A program made the translations under genes and the position numbers. The notes beneath the pieces were generated by a model, which did no database searches, had not been told where the DNA came from, and saw nothing but the letters and a program-made list of their open reading frames with translations. 64,000 bases of DNA from Pseudomonas sp. GM74 (GTDB taxonomy: Bacteria > Pseudomonadota > Gammaproteobacteria > Pseudomonadales > Pseudomonadaceae), in assembly GCF_000282455.1 (NCBI RefSeq), contig NZ_AKJG01000073.1, positions 1 to 64,000 of the forward strand, in the 5' to 3' direction. Shown piece after piece: positions 17,972 to 26,680 of the stretch; the stretch's first letter is position 1, and each line of letters opens with the position of its first letter.

Positions 17972-19483
17972 ATGACCTTAGCTGGATATGCCTGGCTCAT
18001 AGAGTCTCTGCGGCTTTTCGCTTTCCCTTTGCGCCGGCCGGCTAAGGTTCAACCGGTTACTCGGATCAAGCGGATCGGGGAAACCTTGGCCGTACCGCCA
18101 AACATTGCACCCGCGTCAGATGACCTGTTAGGGCATCTATTATTCGCGCTTAAGCACGAGGGTATCAACCTCGCCATTCTAGCCCAGGCTTTGCCGCAAA
18201 TCCCTGCAGCTAGTCTGGAAGCGGAGTTAGAAAGAGCCCCCAACGGTATCTACATCCGAAAAGCCTGCTTTCTACGCGAAGCCTTCACTCGAGAGGAACT
18301 ACGCCAGCATTCCCCAGTGCGAGGTGCTTTCGTTCCTCTGTTCGACCCGGAACTCTACGTGACGATGCCTGGAGAGCGTAATTCTCGCTGGCGAGTGGAG
18401 TTCAACGGTATTGGGACGATCGCATATTGCGCCACCGTTGAACGCACACCTGAGATCGTCGCTCTCCTTGTGCACGATATCCTTGGCCGCGCTCAGGACT
18501 TCATTCAAAGCCTTCCCTCGGGAATGATGGATCGCGCCATCAACTGGGCATACCTCCACGAAACTCAGGATTCGTTTGCGATAGAGAAAGAGTCGCCAAG
18601 CGAGGACAAAGCGCGCAAATTCATCCAATTGCTTCGGCAGGCCCACGAGCGTATCCCACTGAGTGAGGACTACTTCGTCCACCTCCAGAATGCGACGATT
18701 TCGAACCCCTTTGACATGGCCGTGGCGTTTCGTCATGAGCAGAACCATTTAGCGAGTGGCCTGCAAGGAGCCGCGGGGGTGACGTACGTCCCGCCTGAAC
18801 CGGATCTCTGCTCTGAGCTAATGGTGCAACTAATGGCTCTGGGGAATGAGGCGCCAGGACGCATCGATCCTCTCATAGCTGCGGGAATCATCTCGTTCGG
18901 CTTCGTCTTTCTTCATCCGTTCATGGACGGGAACGGCCGCCTTTCCCGTTTTCTGATCCACCAAACATTGTGCCGCGCTGGCGCACTAGAGAACGGTTTG
19001 CTCTTACCAGTCTCTGTCGCAATGAAGCGAGAGGAACGTCTGTACCTGGAGACGTTGCAGCAATTTTCCCGTCCGGCGCGAGAGTTTTGGGATGTCCGGT
19101 GGATTGATCAGGGTCAGTTCTCGTTTGACTTTACCGGTGATCCCGCTATCTATCGATTCTGGGATGCCACGCCCGGAGTCCGGTTTACCTTGGAAATGGC
19201 GAAGCGAGCGCTTGAAGTTGAGCTTCGAGAGGAGACGATCTTCCTTGAGAACTATGACAAGGTCGTGCGGACGGTCAATGAGGCCTATGACGTGCGTGGT
19301 AGTGACTTGGCCAACCTCGTGATGATGTGCCTGACAAATAATGGGACGGTCTCCAGGAACCGTCGTAAGCAATACCAATACTCGGTTCAGACTGAGGTAT
19401 TCGATTACATTGAGCAGGTCACACAGTCTGTGCTTAGACAGCAAGAGCTGGAAAAGCAACATGGCAAGGATGACGATGAGTAA
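17972..19483 (+). CDS. Fic-domain protein (predicted AMP transferase)
   Basis: 503 aa, the size of a class II Fic protein with a C-terminal winged-helix. The catalytic motif HPFMDGNGRLSR begins at His315 and is complete (HxFx(D/E)GN(G/K)R). An N-terminal segment SFAIEKE at about 201-207 fits the inhibitory helix (S/T)xxxE(G/N), with Lys in place of Gly/Asn after the glutamate. Residues around 80-165 (YVTMPGERNSRWRVEF) form an unassigned N-terminal domain. Fic enzymes transfer AMP from ATP to hydroxyl groups of target proteins; the target is unknown. No antitoxin gene is adjacent, which suits an autoinhibited protein. The gene sits alone between inverted IS21-like ends, with no transposase, and its base composition differs from the neighbours. 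Confidence 0.88.
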   Translation: MTLAGYAWLIESLRLFAFPLRRPAKVQPVTRIKRIGETLAVPPNIAPASDDLLGHLLFALKHEGINLAILAQALPQIPAASLEAELERAPNGIYIRKACFLREAFTREELRQHSPVRGAFVPLFDPELYVTMPGERNSRWRVEFNGIGTIAYCATVERTPEIVALLVHDILGRAQDFIQSLPSGMMDRAINWAYLHETQDSFAIEKESPSEDKARKFIQLLRQAHERIPLSEDYFVHLQNATISNPFDMAVAFRHEQNHLASGLQGAAGVTYVPPEPDLCSELMVQLMALGNEAPGRIDPLIAAGIISFGFVFLHPFMDGNGRLSRFLIHQTLCRAGALENGLLLPVSVAMKREERLYLETLQQFSRPAREFWDVRWIDQGQFSFDFTGDPAIYRFWDATPGVRFTLEMAKRALEVELREETIFLENYDKVVRTVNEAYDVRGSDLANLVMMCLTNNGTVSRNRRKQYQYSVQTEVFDYIEQVTQSVLRQQELEKQHGKDDDE

Positions 19484-19926
19484 CTGAAATCGGCTCTTTG
19501 TTTAGAATGCGAATTGAGAAATGGGATTAAGGTCGCCAGCGCTTCCAAGACCATCGCGATACCTCAATCTAAAGGATCTGCGCAGTATTGGCTCTAGTCG
19601 CAGCGATATGCGTTGGGCTGTCTACGCATGTGTAGGCGGTACTCGCAGAGAGACCGTCTTCAGGATGGCAATCGACCGAAGAGAATAAAGCTGTCGCAAC
19701 TCACCTGTTTGCTGGGTAATTGCACAGACTTGCCCCCCCATTTGCATTCGACCTGACCAATCATTTTCATCGGAACCGCCCCAACGCTGCCGCTCAGCAT
19801 CGGCAAATTTCACAGTAAGTGCGGTTGTGAAGGCAGTGCTCCGAATGTGGAGATCGAATAACGCCCAATACCGTTGCGCAAATCCGGGAATCGGTGCCAA
19901 GGCTTTGAACGACTTCGAGACGATGG
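19484..19926. other. Gap after the Fic gene holding the right IS21-like end
   Basis: 440 bp between the stop of the Fic gene and the convergent GGDEF gene. Apart from the inverted repeat at 19715-19771, short frames are present but none has coding support. Confidence 0.5.
19715..19771 (-). repeat. Inverted IS21-like terminus, right end
   Basis: On the minus strand: GATGAAAATGA, then TGGTCAGGTCGAATGCAA (starting at 19759), then ATGGGGGGCAAG and a further unit ending in GTGCAA. The central 18 bases are identical to the third unit of the left array, and the flanks match in most positions. It points inward, opposite to the left end; the distance between the two (about 2.2 kb) is that of an IS21 element. 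Confidence 0.65.
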
Positions 19927-21354
19927 TCAGGGCAGAGGTTGCAGGCTGGTTTTGAAGGTAGTGATCACGCGGTTACGGCCTTCGTGTTTAGCGTGATACA
20001 GGCGTTGATCGGCTGTACGCAGAATTGCCTCGATGGTGTCGCCATCGCGACCGGATTGCGATACGCCGATGCTCACTGTGACCACGGTTGAGCGCTGCAG
20101 GCCTTGAAAAGAACTATTGGCAACGGTGCTTCGCAGACGCTCGGCGATTTCGTGCGCGCCTTCAAGTGAAGTCTGAGGCAGCAGTATCATGAATTCTTCC
20201 CCGCCCACTCGGGCTACACCGTCATACGGCCGGATCGAATCGAGGCATTTCTCCACGAAACTCTTCAGGATGACATCCCCAACCTGATGCCCGAAGCGAT
20301 CGTTGATGGACTTGAAATTATCCAGATCGAGTGCCAACACGGAGAACGGTGCACCACCGCGTTTGGTCCGGCCAATTTCGGCTTCGACCCGCTCCATGAA
20401 CCGACGCCGGTTATCAGCACCAGTCAGTGGGTCGGTCGCCGCAAGGTGCCCGAGTTCCTGGTTGGTGCGCTGGAGTTCCTGCAGGGCGCTTTCGGTATAC
20501 GCCATCGCTTCGGCAAGACGCACCATCAACTCCTCTTGGCTGTAAATCTTTGAAAACGATCGCGTGGTGAGGAACGCTTGCACGACCCCAAAGCTCAGCA
20601 TGAAGAATCCACCGGCGAAGATCGCGTGAGCGAGCCACCACATATGGTTCCACGGACGTGCAAGGATGAAGGCAAGAGAGGACAGCGCGAACGCGGTGAC
20701 CGAGATGATGAAAATTGTCATCAGCGGCGAACGGATACGGCGCAGCAGGAGTATTGTCACGGTCACTGTGGAAAGAACGAGGGCACCACCCTCCATCGAG
20801 AGGCGCACCGCGAGATTGCCGGCGATCGGCGAATTCGCGACGTACGCCACTGCCACGTCAACCGCCAGGAACAGTCCTATCCAGGTCAACCACGGGCGGG
20901 CCTTCATTCGTTGGTCCGCGGCATCGGGTGGGCGGTGGTATGACAGCAATCCGACTAACAGCAGAATCGACATGACCAGTCGAGAGGCGGGTCCATAAAG
21001 CAGGAAGAGCCAGATATTGTGGTGTGCAAGCCCTGTGAACGCACCATGCAACGCGTAGATTAGTACAAAGCCGAGAAATCCAAGCGTCATCCATCGCAGC
21101 AGCGGATCTCCCGATGACTGATAGCAGCGCCACGTTACGCAAGTAACAAACAAGCCTGCCAAGGTGGCTGTCATGATCGCAATTATATGGAACAGGTGAT
21201 TCTCGAATAAAAGCGTGGGGTCCTGAAAAAAGTACAAGTAGCCAATCAGATAGGCCGGAACAAACGCAAATCCTGTGAGCAGCAAGCAGGCGTAAACCTT
21301 GACCATGAGGCGAACGGCTTCAGGTGGCTCGTCGGTGGCGATGAGATTGCTCAT
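19927..21354 (-). CDS. Membrane-bound diguanylate cyclase (GGDEF)
   Basis: 475 aa from the ATG at 21354 (GGAGGG nearby); the longer reading to 21420 is discounted. About eight transmembrane helices fill residues 15-270 in a MASE-like sensor domain, then a short linker helix (about 280-310) and a GGDEF domain (315-470) with ATDPLTGADNRRRF, DLDNFKSINDRFGHQVGD and the active-site GGEEF. RPYD lies five residues before GGEEF, a complete RxxD inhibitory site, so the enzyme should make cyclic di-GMP and be feedback-inhibited. The signal sensed by the membrane part is unknown. It is convergent with the Fic gene. Confidence 0.92.
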   Translation of the reverse strand: MSNLIATDEPPEAVRLMVKVYACLLLTGFAFVPAYLIGYLYFFQDPTLLFENHLFHIIAIMTATLAGLFVTCVTWRCYQSSGDPLLRWMTLGFLGFVLIYALHGAFTGLAHHNIWLFLLYGPASRLVMSILLLVGLLSYHRPPDAADQRMKARPWLTWIGLFLAVDVAVAYVANSPIAGNLAVRLSMEGGALVLSTVTVTILLLRRIRSPLMTIFIISVTAFALSSLAFILARPWNHMWWLAHAIFAGGFFMLSFGVVQAFLTTRSFSKIYSQEELMVRLAEAMAYTESALQELQRTNQELGHLAATDPLTGADNRRRFMERVEAEIGRTKRGGAPFSVLALDLDNFKSINDRFGHQVGDVILKSFVEKCLDSIRPYDGVARVGGEEFMILLPQTSLEGAHEIAERLRSTVANSSFQGLQRSTVVTVSIGVSQSGRDGDTIEAILRTADQRLYHAKHEGRNRVITTFKTSLQPLP

Positions 21355-21488
21355 GGTTCCCTCCAGTCTTGAATCCATACAGCCAACACCGGCCCGGTGT
21401 TGGCGCCGCCTGCATGCCAACGGTCACTTGCATCACCAGGCAAATACGGGATGGACCGTTCTATGGCATTTCAATTATGGATAAAAAT

Positions 21489-22460
21489 TTAGCCTTCAGA
21501 TGAGAGTTTTTTCAGGAAGTCCAGTAGCAGCTCATTGACCTCTGTCGCGCGCTCTTGCTGTATCCAGTGACCGGCACCTTCGAGGATATGACAGCCGCGC
21601 AGTTCCGGCAGTGTCTGCGTGAAGGCTTCGATCTGCCGCGGGGAGCTCGGAAACTTCAGCACGCCGTCGCGGCTCCCGGCAATGAACATCGACGGCTGCA
21701 GGATTTTGCAACCGCGCCAAGGTGCCAGCAGTGCCCATGAGCGCGTCATGTTGCGGTACCAGTTCAAGCCGCCGCGAAATCCGCTGCGGGTGAATTCGTG
21801 GGTGTAGTAGGCAATATCCTCGAGGCTTAGCCAGTCCGGCAGGTTTTCGGGCTCGATCATCGCGCCCAGGAAGCCCTGGCCCGGCTGCAGTTGGCCGAAC
21901 ACCGGCCAATCGGGTCCGTCACCCGAGGCACTGAAGTAGATGCGCCGGATCGACGACTCGACGTCCCTTTCCAGCTCGGCCTCGGCCACGCCAGGCGTCT
22001 GGAAATACTGGATGTAGAAGTCGCTGATACCCAGCGAGGCAAGCGCGCTCAGGAGCTCCACGCGCCCCGGTGGCGAGAAGGGAACGCTCATGCCGACCAC
22101 TGCGCGGAACAGATCGGGCCGCATCAATGCTGCGCTCCAGGCCACCTGCGCGCCCCAATCATGGCCGACGATCACGGCTTGCTGTTCGCCGAGTGCGTTG
22201 ACCAGCTCGACCATGTCGCCTACCAGGTGGAGCGTGGTGTAGGCGTCGGGTTCGGCCGGCGCATCTGTGCCGCCATAGCCGCGCATGTCGGGCGCTACCG
22301 CTCTGTAGCCAGCGGCCGCCAGCGCAGCAAGCTGGTTGCGCCACGAGTACCACAGCTCCGGAAAGCCGTGGCATAGCAAGACCAGCGGGCCGCAACCTTG
22401 CGTTGCTATCTGCATGCGGATGCCATTGATGTCGAGCAGCTCGAGGTGTGGCTCGTTCAT
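21489..22460 (-). CDS. Epoxide-hydrolase-like alpha/beta hydrolase
   Basis: 323 aa, full length for a soluble epoxide hydrolase. HGFPELWYSWRNQ near 31 is the oxyanion-hole motif, DMRGYGGTDAP near 57 and VGHDWGAQVAW near 98 carry the nucleophile (Asp, as in epoxide hydrolases and dehalogenases). A lid Tyr is likely in YYTHEFTRSGF near 235, and the last catalytic residue is the His of EGAGHWIQQE near 297. No signal peptide, so cytoplasmic. It lies 16 bp after the flavoprotein gene and is probably co-transcribed with it. The physiological epoxide is unknown. Confidence 0.88.
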   Translation of the reverse strand: MNEPHLELLDINGIRMQIATQGCGPLVLLCHGFPELWYSWRNQLAALAAAGYRAVAPDMRGYGGTDAPAEPDAYTTLHLVGDMVELVNALGEQQAVIVGHDWGAQVAWSAALMRPDLFRAVVGMSVPFSPPGRVELLSALASLGISDFYIQYFQTPGVAEAELERDVESSIRRIYFSASGDGPDWPVFGQLQPGQGFLGAMIEPENLPDWLSLEDIAYYTHEFTRSGFRGGLNWYRNMTRSWALLAPWRGCKILQPSMFIAGSRDGVLKFPSSPRQIEAFTQTLPELRGCHILEGAGHWIQQERATEVNELLLDFLKKLSSEG

Positions 22461-22476
22461 ATGCGCTTCCTGCGTT

Positions 22477-23889
22477 TCAAGCGATGGACTCCAGCAACCG
22501 TGGCAGACTCGCCAAAGCCTGCTGTCTGCTGACAGAGAGTCGATGCAGCTGTGCCAGTTTTTCGGTGTCGGTTTCTTGCAAACCCCTGACCACCGACGTC
22601 ATAAAGTACAAACGCGACTGCCTGGTCCAGCGGGACAAGCCTTCATGCTCTCCCCAGCGTTGTTGGTTACCCAGGTAGACTGCCCAGATTCTGATCCAGT
22701 CCGTGGGGACGTGAGGCGGGGGGACCATTGTGCAAAACGCGTTCATTTGTGCTTGATCGTTCAGGTGGCTTTCCACATAGGCGATCAAGGCCGCGCTGAA
22801 CACGGGTTGGCAGCCGCTTACCATCAACAGGTTGATCTTGCTGCCGTCGAACACCTTCATTTCAGGGAGTGTCGGGATGGCACTGGCGCTGCAATCAATG
22901 TGCAGAGCATTTGGGCTCGTGGCGATGCAGCCCTGTTCGAGTACGATGCGCGATGGCTCGATAACGCGCACCCGCCCCAGGCGCACAATGTTGTCGATGC
23001 GTCGAAGCTCGCGTAATTCCGCTTGAGTGACGGTGGCGCAGCGGTAAGCAGTGGGTTCGACGGACGTATCTATGCGCAAGAGCTGGCCTGCCGCCTCAAG
23101 CCTGGAGAACAGGTCCGGGATCGAGTCCGCGGCTGCGATGGCCTCGAACTGTGCAGTGAGGCCGCCGATTGTTCGTTCGAAGCTGTCAAGGCCCGGTTGC
23201 ATGTTGGCCCGGTCGATCAACCACGGATCGTTCGGGATGATCCAGCAGATTGTTGCGGGCGCAACACCGTTTTGCAGCAACCACAGGCAAGCGTCGATCC
23301 CGGTCTTGCCCGAGCCTACCACTACGTAGCTGGAGTATGGGTGCCGGATTTTCGGCAAATCGTTCAGTGGCACGCATTGCACGCCGGGTTCCACCCTGTA
23401 CCTGGGCGGGTGGGTCGAGGGCACAGCCGTCTGGGCATGGGTGGCGTCCACCACCTTTTTGTACACCCGGACCTGATGGTTTTCGCCGCTGACGAGCGAG
23501 GTAAACCGGTGGTCGTCAATGCGGTCGCCGGTGTAGTTGCACATGGGGAAGTAGCGGACTCGACCTGACGGCAGAAACTGCTGATTCATCACCTGGTCGA
23601 AGTAGCTCACCACCTCGGCGCCGGAGGCCAGCTCATACAGGCCCTCGTTCAGCGCCGTCGTGTCTTTCGTTCCACTGCCCAGTTCCCGGGAGTTGACGCC
23701 ATAGCAGGTCGAGGGCTGGTGCAACCGTACGAACGGGTAGGCATCATTCCAGTGCCCGCCAGGTCGTTCGTGTCGATCCACCATCACGATGCGTGCATTC
23801 GTTTCCTTGAGTAGCGTATCGACGAAAGCCATGGCCGTCGCGCCAGCCCCGATGATCAGGTAGTCGGTTTCGATCGGATTTTCGTCCAT
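22477..23889 (-). CDS. FAD/NAD(P)-binding protein (flavin monooxygenase-like)
   Basis: 470 aa from the ATG at 23889 (GGAAGG about ten bases upstream). Two Rossmann motifs are visible: IIGAGATAMAFVDTLL near 13 for FAD and YVVVGSGKTGIDACLWLL near 195 for NAD(P). RHERPGGHWNDAYPFVRLHQ near 45 is shared with flavin-containing monooxygenase and related NAD(P)-binding oxidoreductases, but the FMO fingerprint FxGxxxHxxx(Y/F) is not obvious, so the activity is open. The gene precedes the epoxide hydrolase, and the pair could form and open an epoxide. Upstream lie only gene remnants. Confidence 0.85.
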   Translation of the reverse strand: MDENPIETDYLIIGAGATAMAFVDTLLKETNARIVMVDRHERPGGHWNDAYPFVRLHQPSTCYGVNSRELGSGTKDTTALNEGLYELASGAEVVSYFDQVMNQQFLPSGRVRYFPMCNYTGDRIDDHRFTSLVSGENHQVRVYKKVVDATHAQTAVPSTHPPRYRVEPGVQCVPLNDLPKIRHPYSSYVVVGSGKTGIDACLWLLQNGVAPATICWIIPNDPWLIDRANMQPGLDSFERTIGGLTAQFEAIAAADSIPDLFSRLEAAGQLLRIDTSVEPTAYRCATVTQAELRELRRIDNIVRLGRVRVIEPSRIVLEQGCIATSPNALHIDCSASAIPTLPEMKVFDGSKINLLMVSGCQPVFSAALIAYVESHLNDQAQMNAFCTMVPPPHVPTDWIRIWAVYLGNQQRWGEHEGLSRWTRQSRLYFMTSVVRGLQETDTEKLAQLHRLSVSRQQALASLPRLLESIA

Positions 23890-24103
23890 ATGGTTGCACC
23901 TTCCTGAAGGTAGCCCCCTCAACCTCCGTAGATTAGCCATCTGTGTCGCGCGCAATAGAACGAATGCTCCTCACCCTCATAACCAATGGAATTAATGGCC
24001 GCAGCCTGAATGTCCATGCGAAAGCGCCGTTTGCGCGAAGAAACATCCAGCTACGCGGCCTGGATTTCAGTTAACCGCAAGTCAATGAACGCGTGGTAGA
24101 AAG

Positions 24104-24316
24104 TCAAGCTTTCAACAGAGTATCCGCGACTATTCCTGAAAAAGTCGTCTCTACCGGCCCTGTGAGAAAGACTGATCCCGCGCCATCCCATTGAACCGTT
24201 ACAACTGCGCCGTCACATTCAACATCAACGCAATTGTCTAACAAACCACGACGAATTCCGTTGCCGGAGTTGGTGGTCGAGACTGACAGCGTGATTTCAC
24301 TGTGGGATTGATCCCG
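24104..24316 (-). pseudogene. 3' fragment of a diaminopimelate-epimerase-like gene
   Basis: The minus strand reads 70 codons without a start codon, from a TGA at 24317-24319 to the TGA at 24104-24106. The residues GIRRGLLDNCVDVECDG, VTVQWDG and SVFLTGPVETTFSGIVAD match the C-terminal beta sheet of DapF-like epimerases, where TGPA.xVFxG is typical. The upstream part, with the catalytic Cys residues, is gone: the next bases are the terminator and phage-gene remnant. This is a truncated gene, probably left by the event that put the phage fragment here. Family identification rests on one short segment. Confidence 0.55.
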
Positions 24317-24322
24317 TCATCC

Positions 24323-24345
24323 AGCCCGCCGCATGCGGGCTTTTT
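24323..24345 (+). terminator. Hairpin terminator at the junction of two remnants
   Basis: AGCCCGC / GCGGGCT with a CGCAT loop, followed by TTTTTCTTG. Such a hairpin often precedes the late control gene D in Pseudomonas tail clusters, so it probably came with the phage fragment. Confidence 0.7.
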
Positions 24346-24363
24346 CTTGCCTGGAGTACCACG

Positions 24364-24789
24364 ATGCAACCGCTGTTTCGTATCGTCGCCGACGGCGCCG
24401 ACCTGACCCGCATGGGCCGCTACGCCGTGGACGATGTCGCCATCTCTGGCCCACCGGACACGCTGGTGATCAGCGGCAAGGCGAGCGACATGCGTGGCAG
24501 CGGCAAAACCACGCGCAGCGGCAGTTGGGAGGATGTCAGCCTGGCGCAGATCGTCGGTGACGTGGCGGCCCGCAATGGCTGGCAGCCGTCATGCCCAGTC
24601 GACACCCGGGTGCCGCGCATGGACCAGCTCAATGAATCCGACTTCAACTTCATCACCCGGGTGGCCAAAAAGCACGACTGCACGGCCAAGCTGCTGGTCT
24701 TGCCGCGACAGGGAGGGCAGAGCGCGAGTGGCAAGGCCTCGATGGTGAACACCTGGTGTTCACCCTGTGCTGTGTTGATCAAAAGTTGA
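24364..24789 (+). pseudogene. Remnant of phage late control gene D (tail spike/hub) with internal deletions
   Basis: The frame reads 141 codons. MQPLFRIVADGADLT is the usual start of the P2-like gpD/baseplate hub, then it jumps directly to RMGRYAVDDVAISGPPDTL; about 40-60 residues are missing between, probably deleted at the repeat LT...LT. WEDVSLAQIVGDVAARNGW and LNESDFNFITRVAKKHDCTAK follow as in intact gpD; a short segment is again missing before LLVLPRQGG, and after SGKASMV the family match ends, leaving about a third of the protein. No other tail gene is next to it. It is a decayed stub, not functional as a tail protein. Confidence 0.75.
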
Positions 24790-25113
24790 GCAGAAGCAGT
24801 TGAACATCCAGGTCAGTTTTTAGTCGGCAAAAAAGCCTTTATTGGGGAGGCTTTTCTTCAGTGGCAACAGCCAAAGCATCATATGTTCACTATTGCTCGT
24901 CATAATGACCAATAACTCGTCAAATCAACGCATTCTGCGTCTTATTGTCGTACACGATTGCCTCTAGACTCCTCTCCCCGGGAGCTCTAGCTCCTTGTTC
25001 GCTTCGCCAAGAGCGCGAGCTTTTGGGTATTGCTTTTTCCAAAGTGAAATATGAGCTCCATAGCCGTGCTCATGTGCCACAAGCGCTTATTTTGGTCCTT
25101 AGGAATAAAAACA
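24790..25113. other. Gap between the phage remnant and the ABC importer
   Basis: 324 bp. It holds the terminator at 24831-24857 and an AT-rich stretch (24860-24960) that is likely to carry the promoter of the importer operon, since AGGA at 25101 lies 9 bases before its first ATG. No other feature was recognised. Confidence 0.5.
24831..24857 (+). terminator. Hairpin terminator after the phage remnant
   Basis: AAAAGCCT / AGGCTTTT with a nine-base loop, then CTTC. The A-rich left arm and T-rich right arm suit termination in either direction. Confidence 0.6.
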
Positions 25114-25896
25114 ATGAAAAAAACATTTCTGACCTTTTCTGCATTGGCTTTGTGTGTGGCTGCCGGTTCTGCGCTGGCGAAGGAGTACAAGGAGTTGCGT
25201 TTTGGCGTCGACCCCTCTTATGCGCCGTTCGAATCCAAGGCTGCCGATGGCAGCCTGGTGGGCTTCGATATCGACTTGGGCAACGCGATCTGCGCTGAGC
25301 TGAAGGTCAAGTGCAAGTGGGTCGAAAGCGACTTCGACGGCATGATTCCCGGCCTCAAGGCCAACAAGTTCGACGGCGTGATCTCCTCCATGACCGTTAC
25401 CCCGGCGCGTGAGAAGGTCATCGACTTCTCGAGCGAGCTGTTCTCTGGCCCGACCGCGCTGGTATTCAGGAAAGGCGCGGCCTTCGGCACCGATCCGGCC
25501 TCCCTCAAGGGCAAGAAAGTCGGCTACGAGCAAGGCACCATCCAGGAAGCCTACGCCAAGGCGGTGTTGGACAAGGCAGGCGTAGAGACCCAGGCCTACG
25601 CCAACCAGGACCAGGTGTACGCTGACCTGATCTCCGGACGCCTCGATGCCTCGATCCAGGACATGCTGCAAGCCGAACTGGGCTTCCTGAAGTCGCCACC
25701 AGGCGCCGACTTCCAAGTCGGCGAGCCGGTCGAAAACCCGCTACTGCCAGCCAAAACCGCCGTGGGCCTGACCAAAGGCAACGCCGAGCTCCAGGCCTTG
25801 CTGAACAAAGGCATCAAGGCGCTGCACGACAATGGCACCTATGCGGCCGTCCAGCAGAAGCACTTTGGCGATCTGAATCTCTACAGCGGCAAATAA
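25114..25896 (+). CDS. Polar amino-acid ABC transporter, periplasmic binding protein
   Basis: 260 aa, with AGGA nine bases before the ATG at 25114. Signal peptide KKTFLTFSALALCVAAGSAL ending at ALA. The fold is a type II (SBP_bac_3) binding protein: LRFGVDPSYAPFESKAADGS near 27, LVGFDIDLGNAICAE, DGVISSMTVTPAREKVIDFS near 90, GKKVGYEQGTIQEAYA and DMLQAELGFL. The pattern is that of the histidine/lysine/arginine/ornithine and octopine binding proteins (HisJ, ArgT, AotJ). It is the first gene of a complete four-gene importer. Which basic amino acid or derivative is bound cannot be read from the sequence. Confidence 0.9.
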   Translation: MKKTFLTFSALALCVAAGSALAKEYKELRFGVDPSYAPFESKAADGSLVGFDIDLGNAICAELKVKCKWVESDFDGMIPGLKANKFDGVISSMTVTPAREKVIDFSSELFSGPTALVFRKGAAFGTDPASLKGKKVGYEQGTIQEAYAKAVLDKAGVETQAYANQDQVYADLISGRLDASIQDMLQAELGFLKSPPGADFQVGEPVENPLLPAKTAVGLTKGNAELQALLNKGIKALHDNGTYAAVQQKHFGDLNLYSGK

Positions 25897-25951
25897 TGAC
25901 CCTGCGCCCATTTGCGGATGGGTCCTTTTTTGATTGACGTAGGGCTGCCCA

Positions 25952-26680
25952 ATGCTAGAAAACCTGTTGACGATTCTGGGGCTGTCAGGCTTCAGCCTCA
26001 AGGGCTTCGGCCCGCTGCTGCTGCAAGGCTCATGGATGACTGTCAAATTATCCATTCTGTGCTTGCTGGTAAGCGTTGGCCTGGGCCTGATCGGCGCCAG
26101 TGCCAAGCTTTCAAGATCGGCACTGCTACGCGTCCCTGCGCAGGCCTACACCACGCTGATCCGCGGAGTGCCGGACCTGGTGCTGATGCTGCTGATTTTC
26201 TACAGCCTGCAAACCTGGCTGACCTCGTTCACCGATTTCATGGAATGGGAATACATCGAGATCAATCCCTTCAGTGCCGGGGTCATTACCCTGGGCTTCA
26301 TCTACGGGGCGTATTTCACTGAAACCTTCCGCGGCGCCATCCTCGCCGTACCGCGAGGGCAGATGGAAGCGGCTACGGCCTACGGCCTGACCCGAGCCCA
26401 GCGCTTTCGCTTAGTGGTGTTCCCGCAAATGATGCGCTTTGCCCTGCCGGGCATCGGTAATAACTGGATGGTGATCCTCAAGGCCACCGCGCTGGTGTCG
26501 ATCATTGGCCTGGCCGATCTGGTCAAGGTGGCCCAGGACGCGGGCAAGAGCTCCTATCAGCTGTTCTTCTTCCTTCTGCTGGCCGCCCTGATCTATCTGG
26601 TGATCACCACCGTTTCGAACTACGTCTTGCGCCGGATGGAAATCTTCTACGCCGCAGGCACCCGGGAGGCCGTGCGATGA
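25952..26680 (+). CDS. Polar amino-acid ABC transporter, permease (HisQ type)
   Basis: 242 aa, about five transmembrane helices. The cytoplasmic EAA-type loop (MEAATAYGLTRAQRFRLVVF then PQMMRFALPGIGN) near 155 contacts the ATPase. RGVPDLVLMLLIFY and GFIYGAYFTETFRGAI are landmarks of the HisQ/GlnP family. It forms an inner-membrane heterodimer with the next protein. It starts 55 bp after the binding-protein gene and overlaps the second permease by 4 bp. Confidence 0.92.
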   Translation: MLENLLTILGLSGFSLKGFGPLLLQGSWMTVKLSILCLLVSVGLGLIGASAKLSRSALLRVPAQAYTTLIRGVPDLVLMLLIFYSLQTWLTSFTDFMEWEYIEINPFSAGVITLGFIYGAYFTETFRGAILAVPRGQMEAATAYGLTRAQRFRLVVFPQMMRFALPGIGNNWMVILKATALVSIIGLADLVKVAQDAGKSSYQLFFFLLLAALIYLVITTVSNYVLRRMEIFYAAGTREAVR

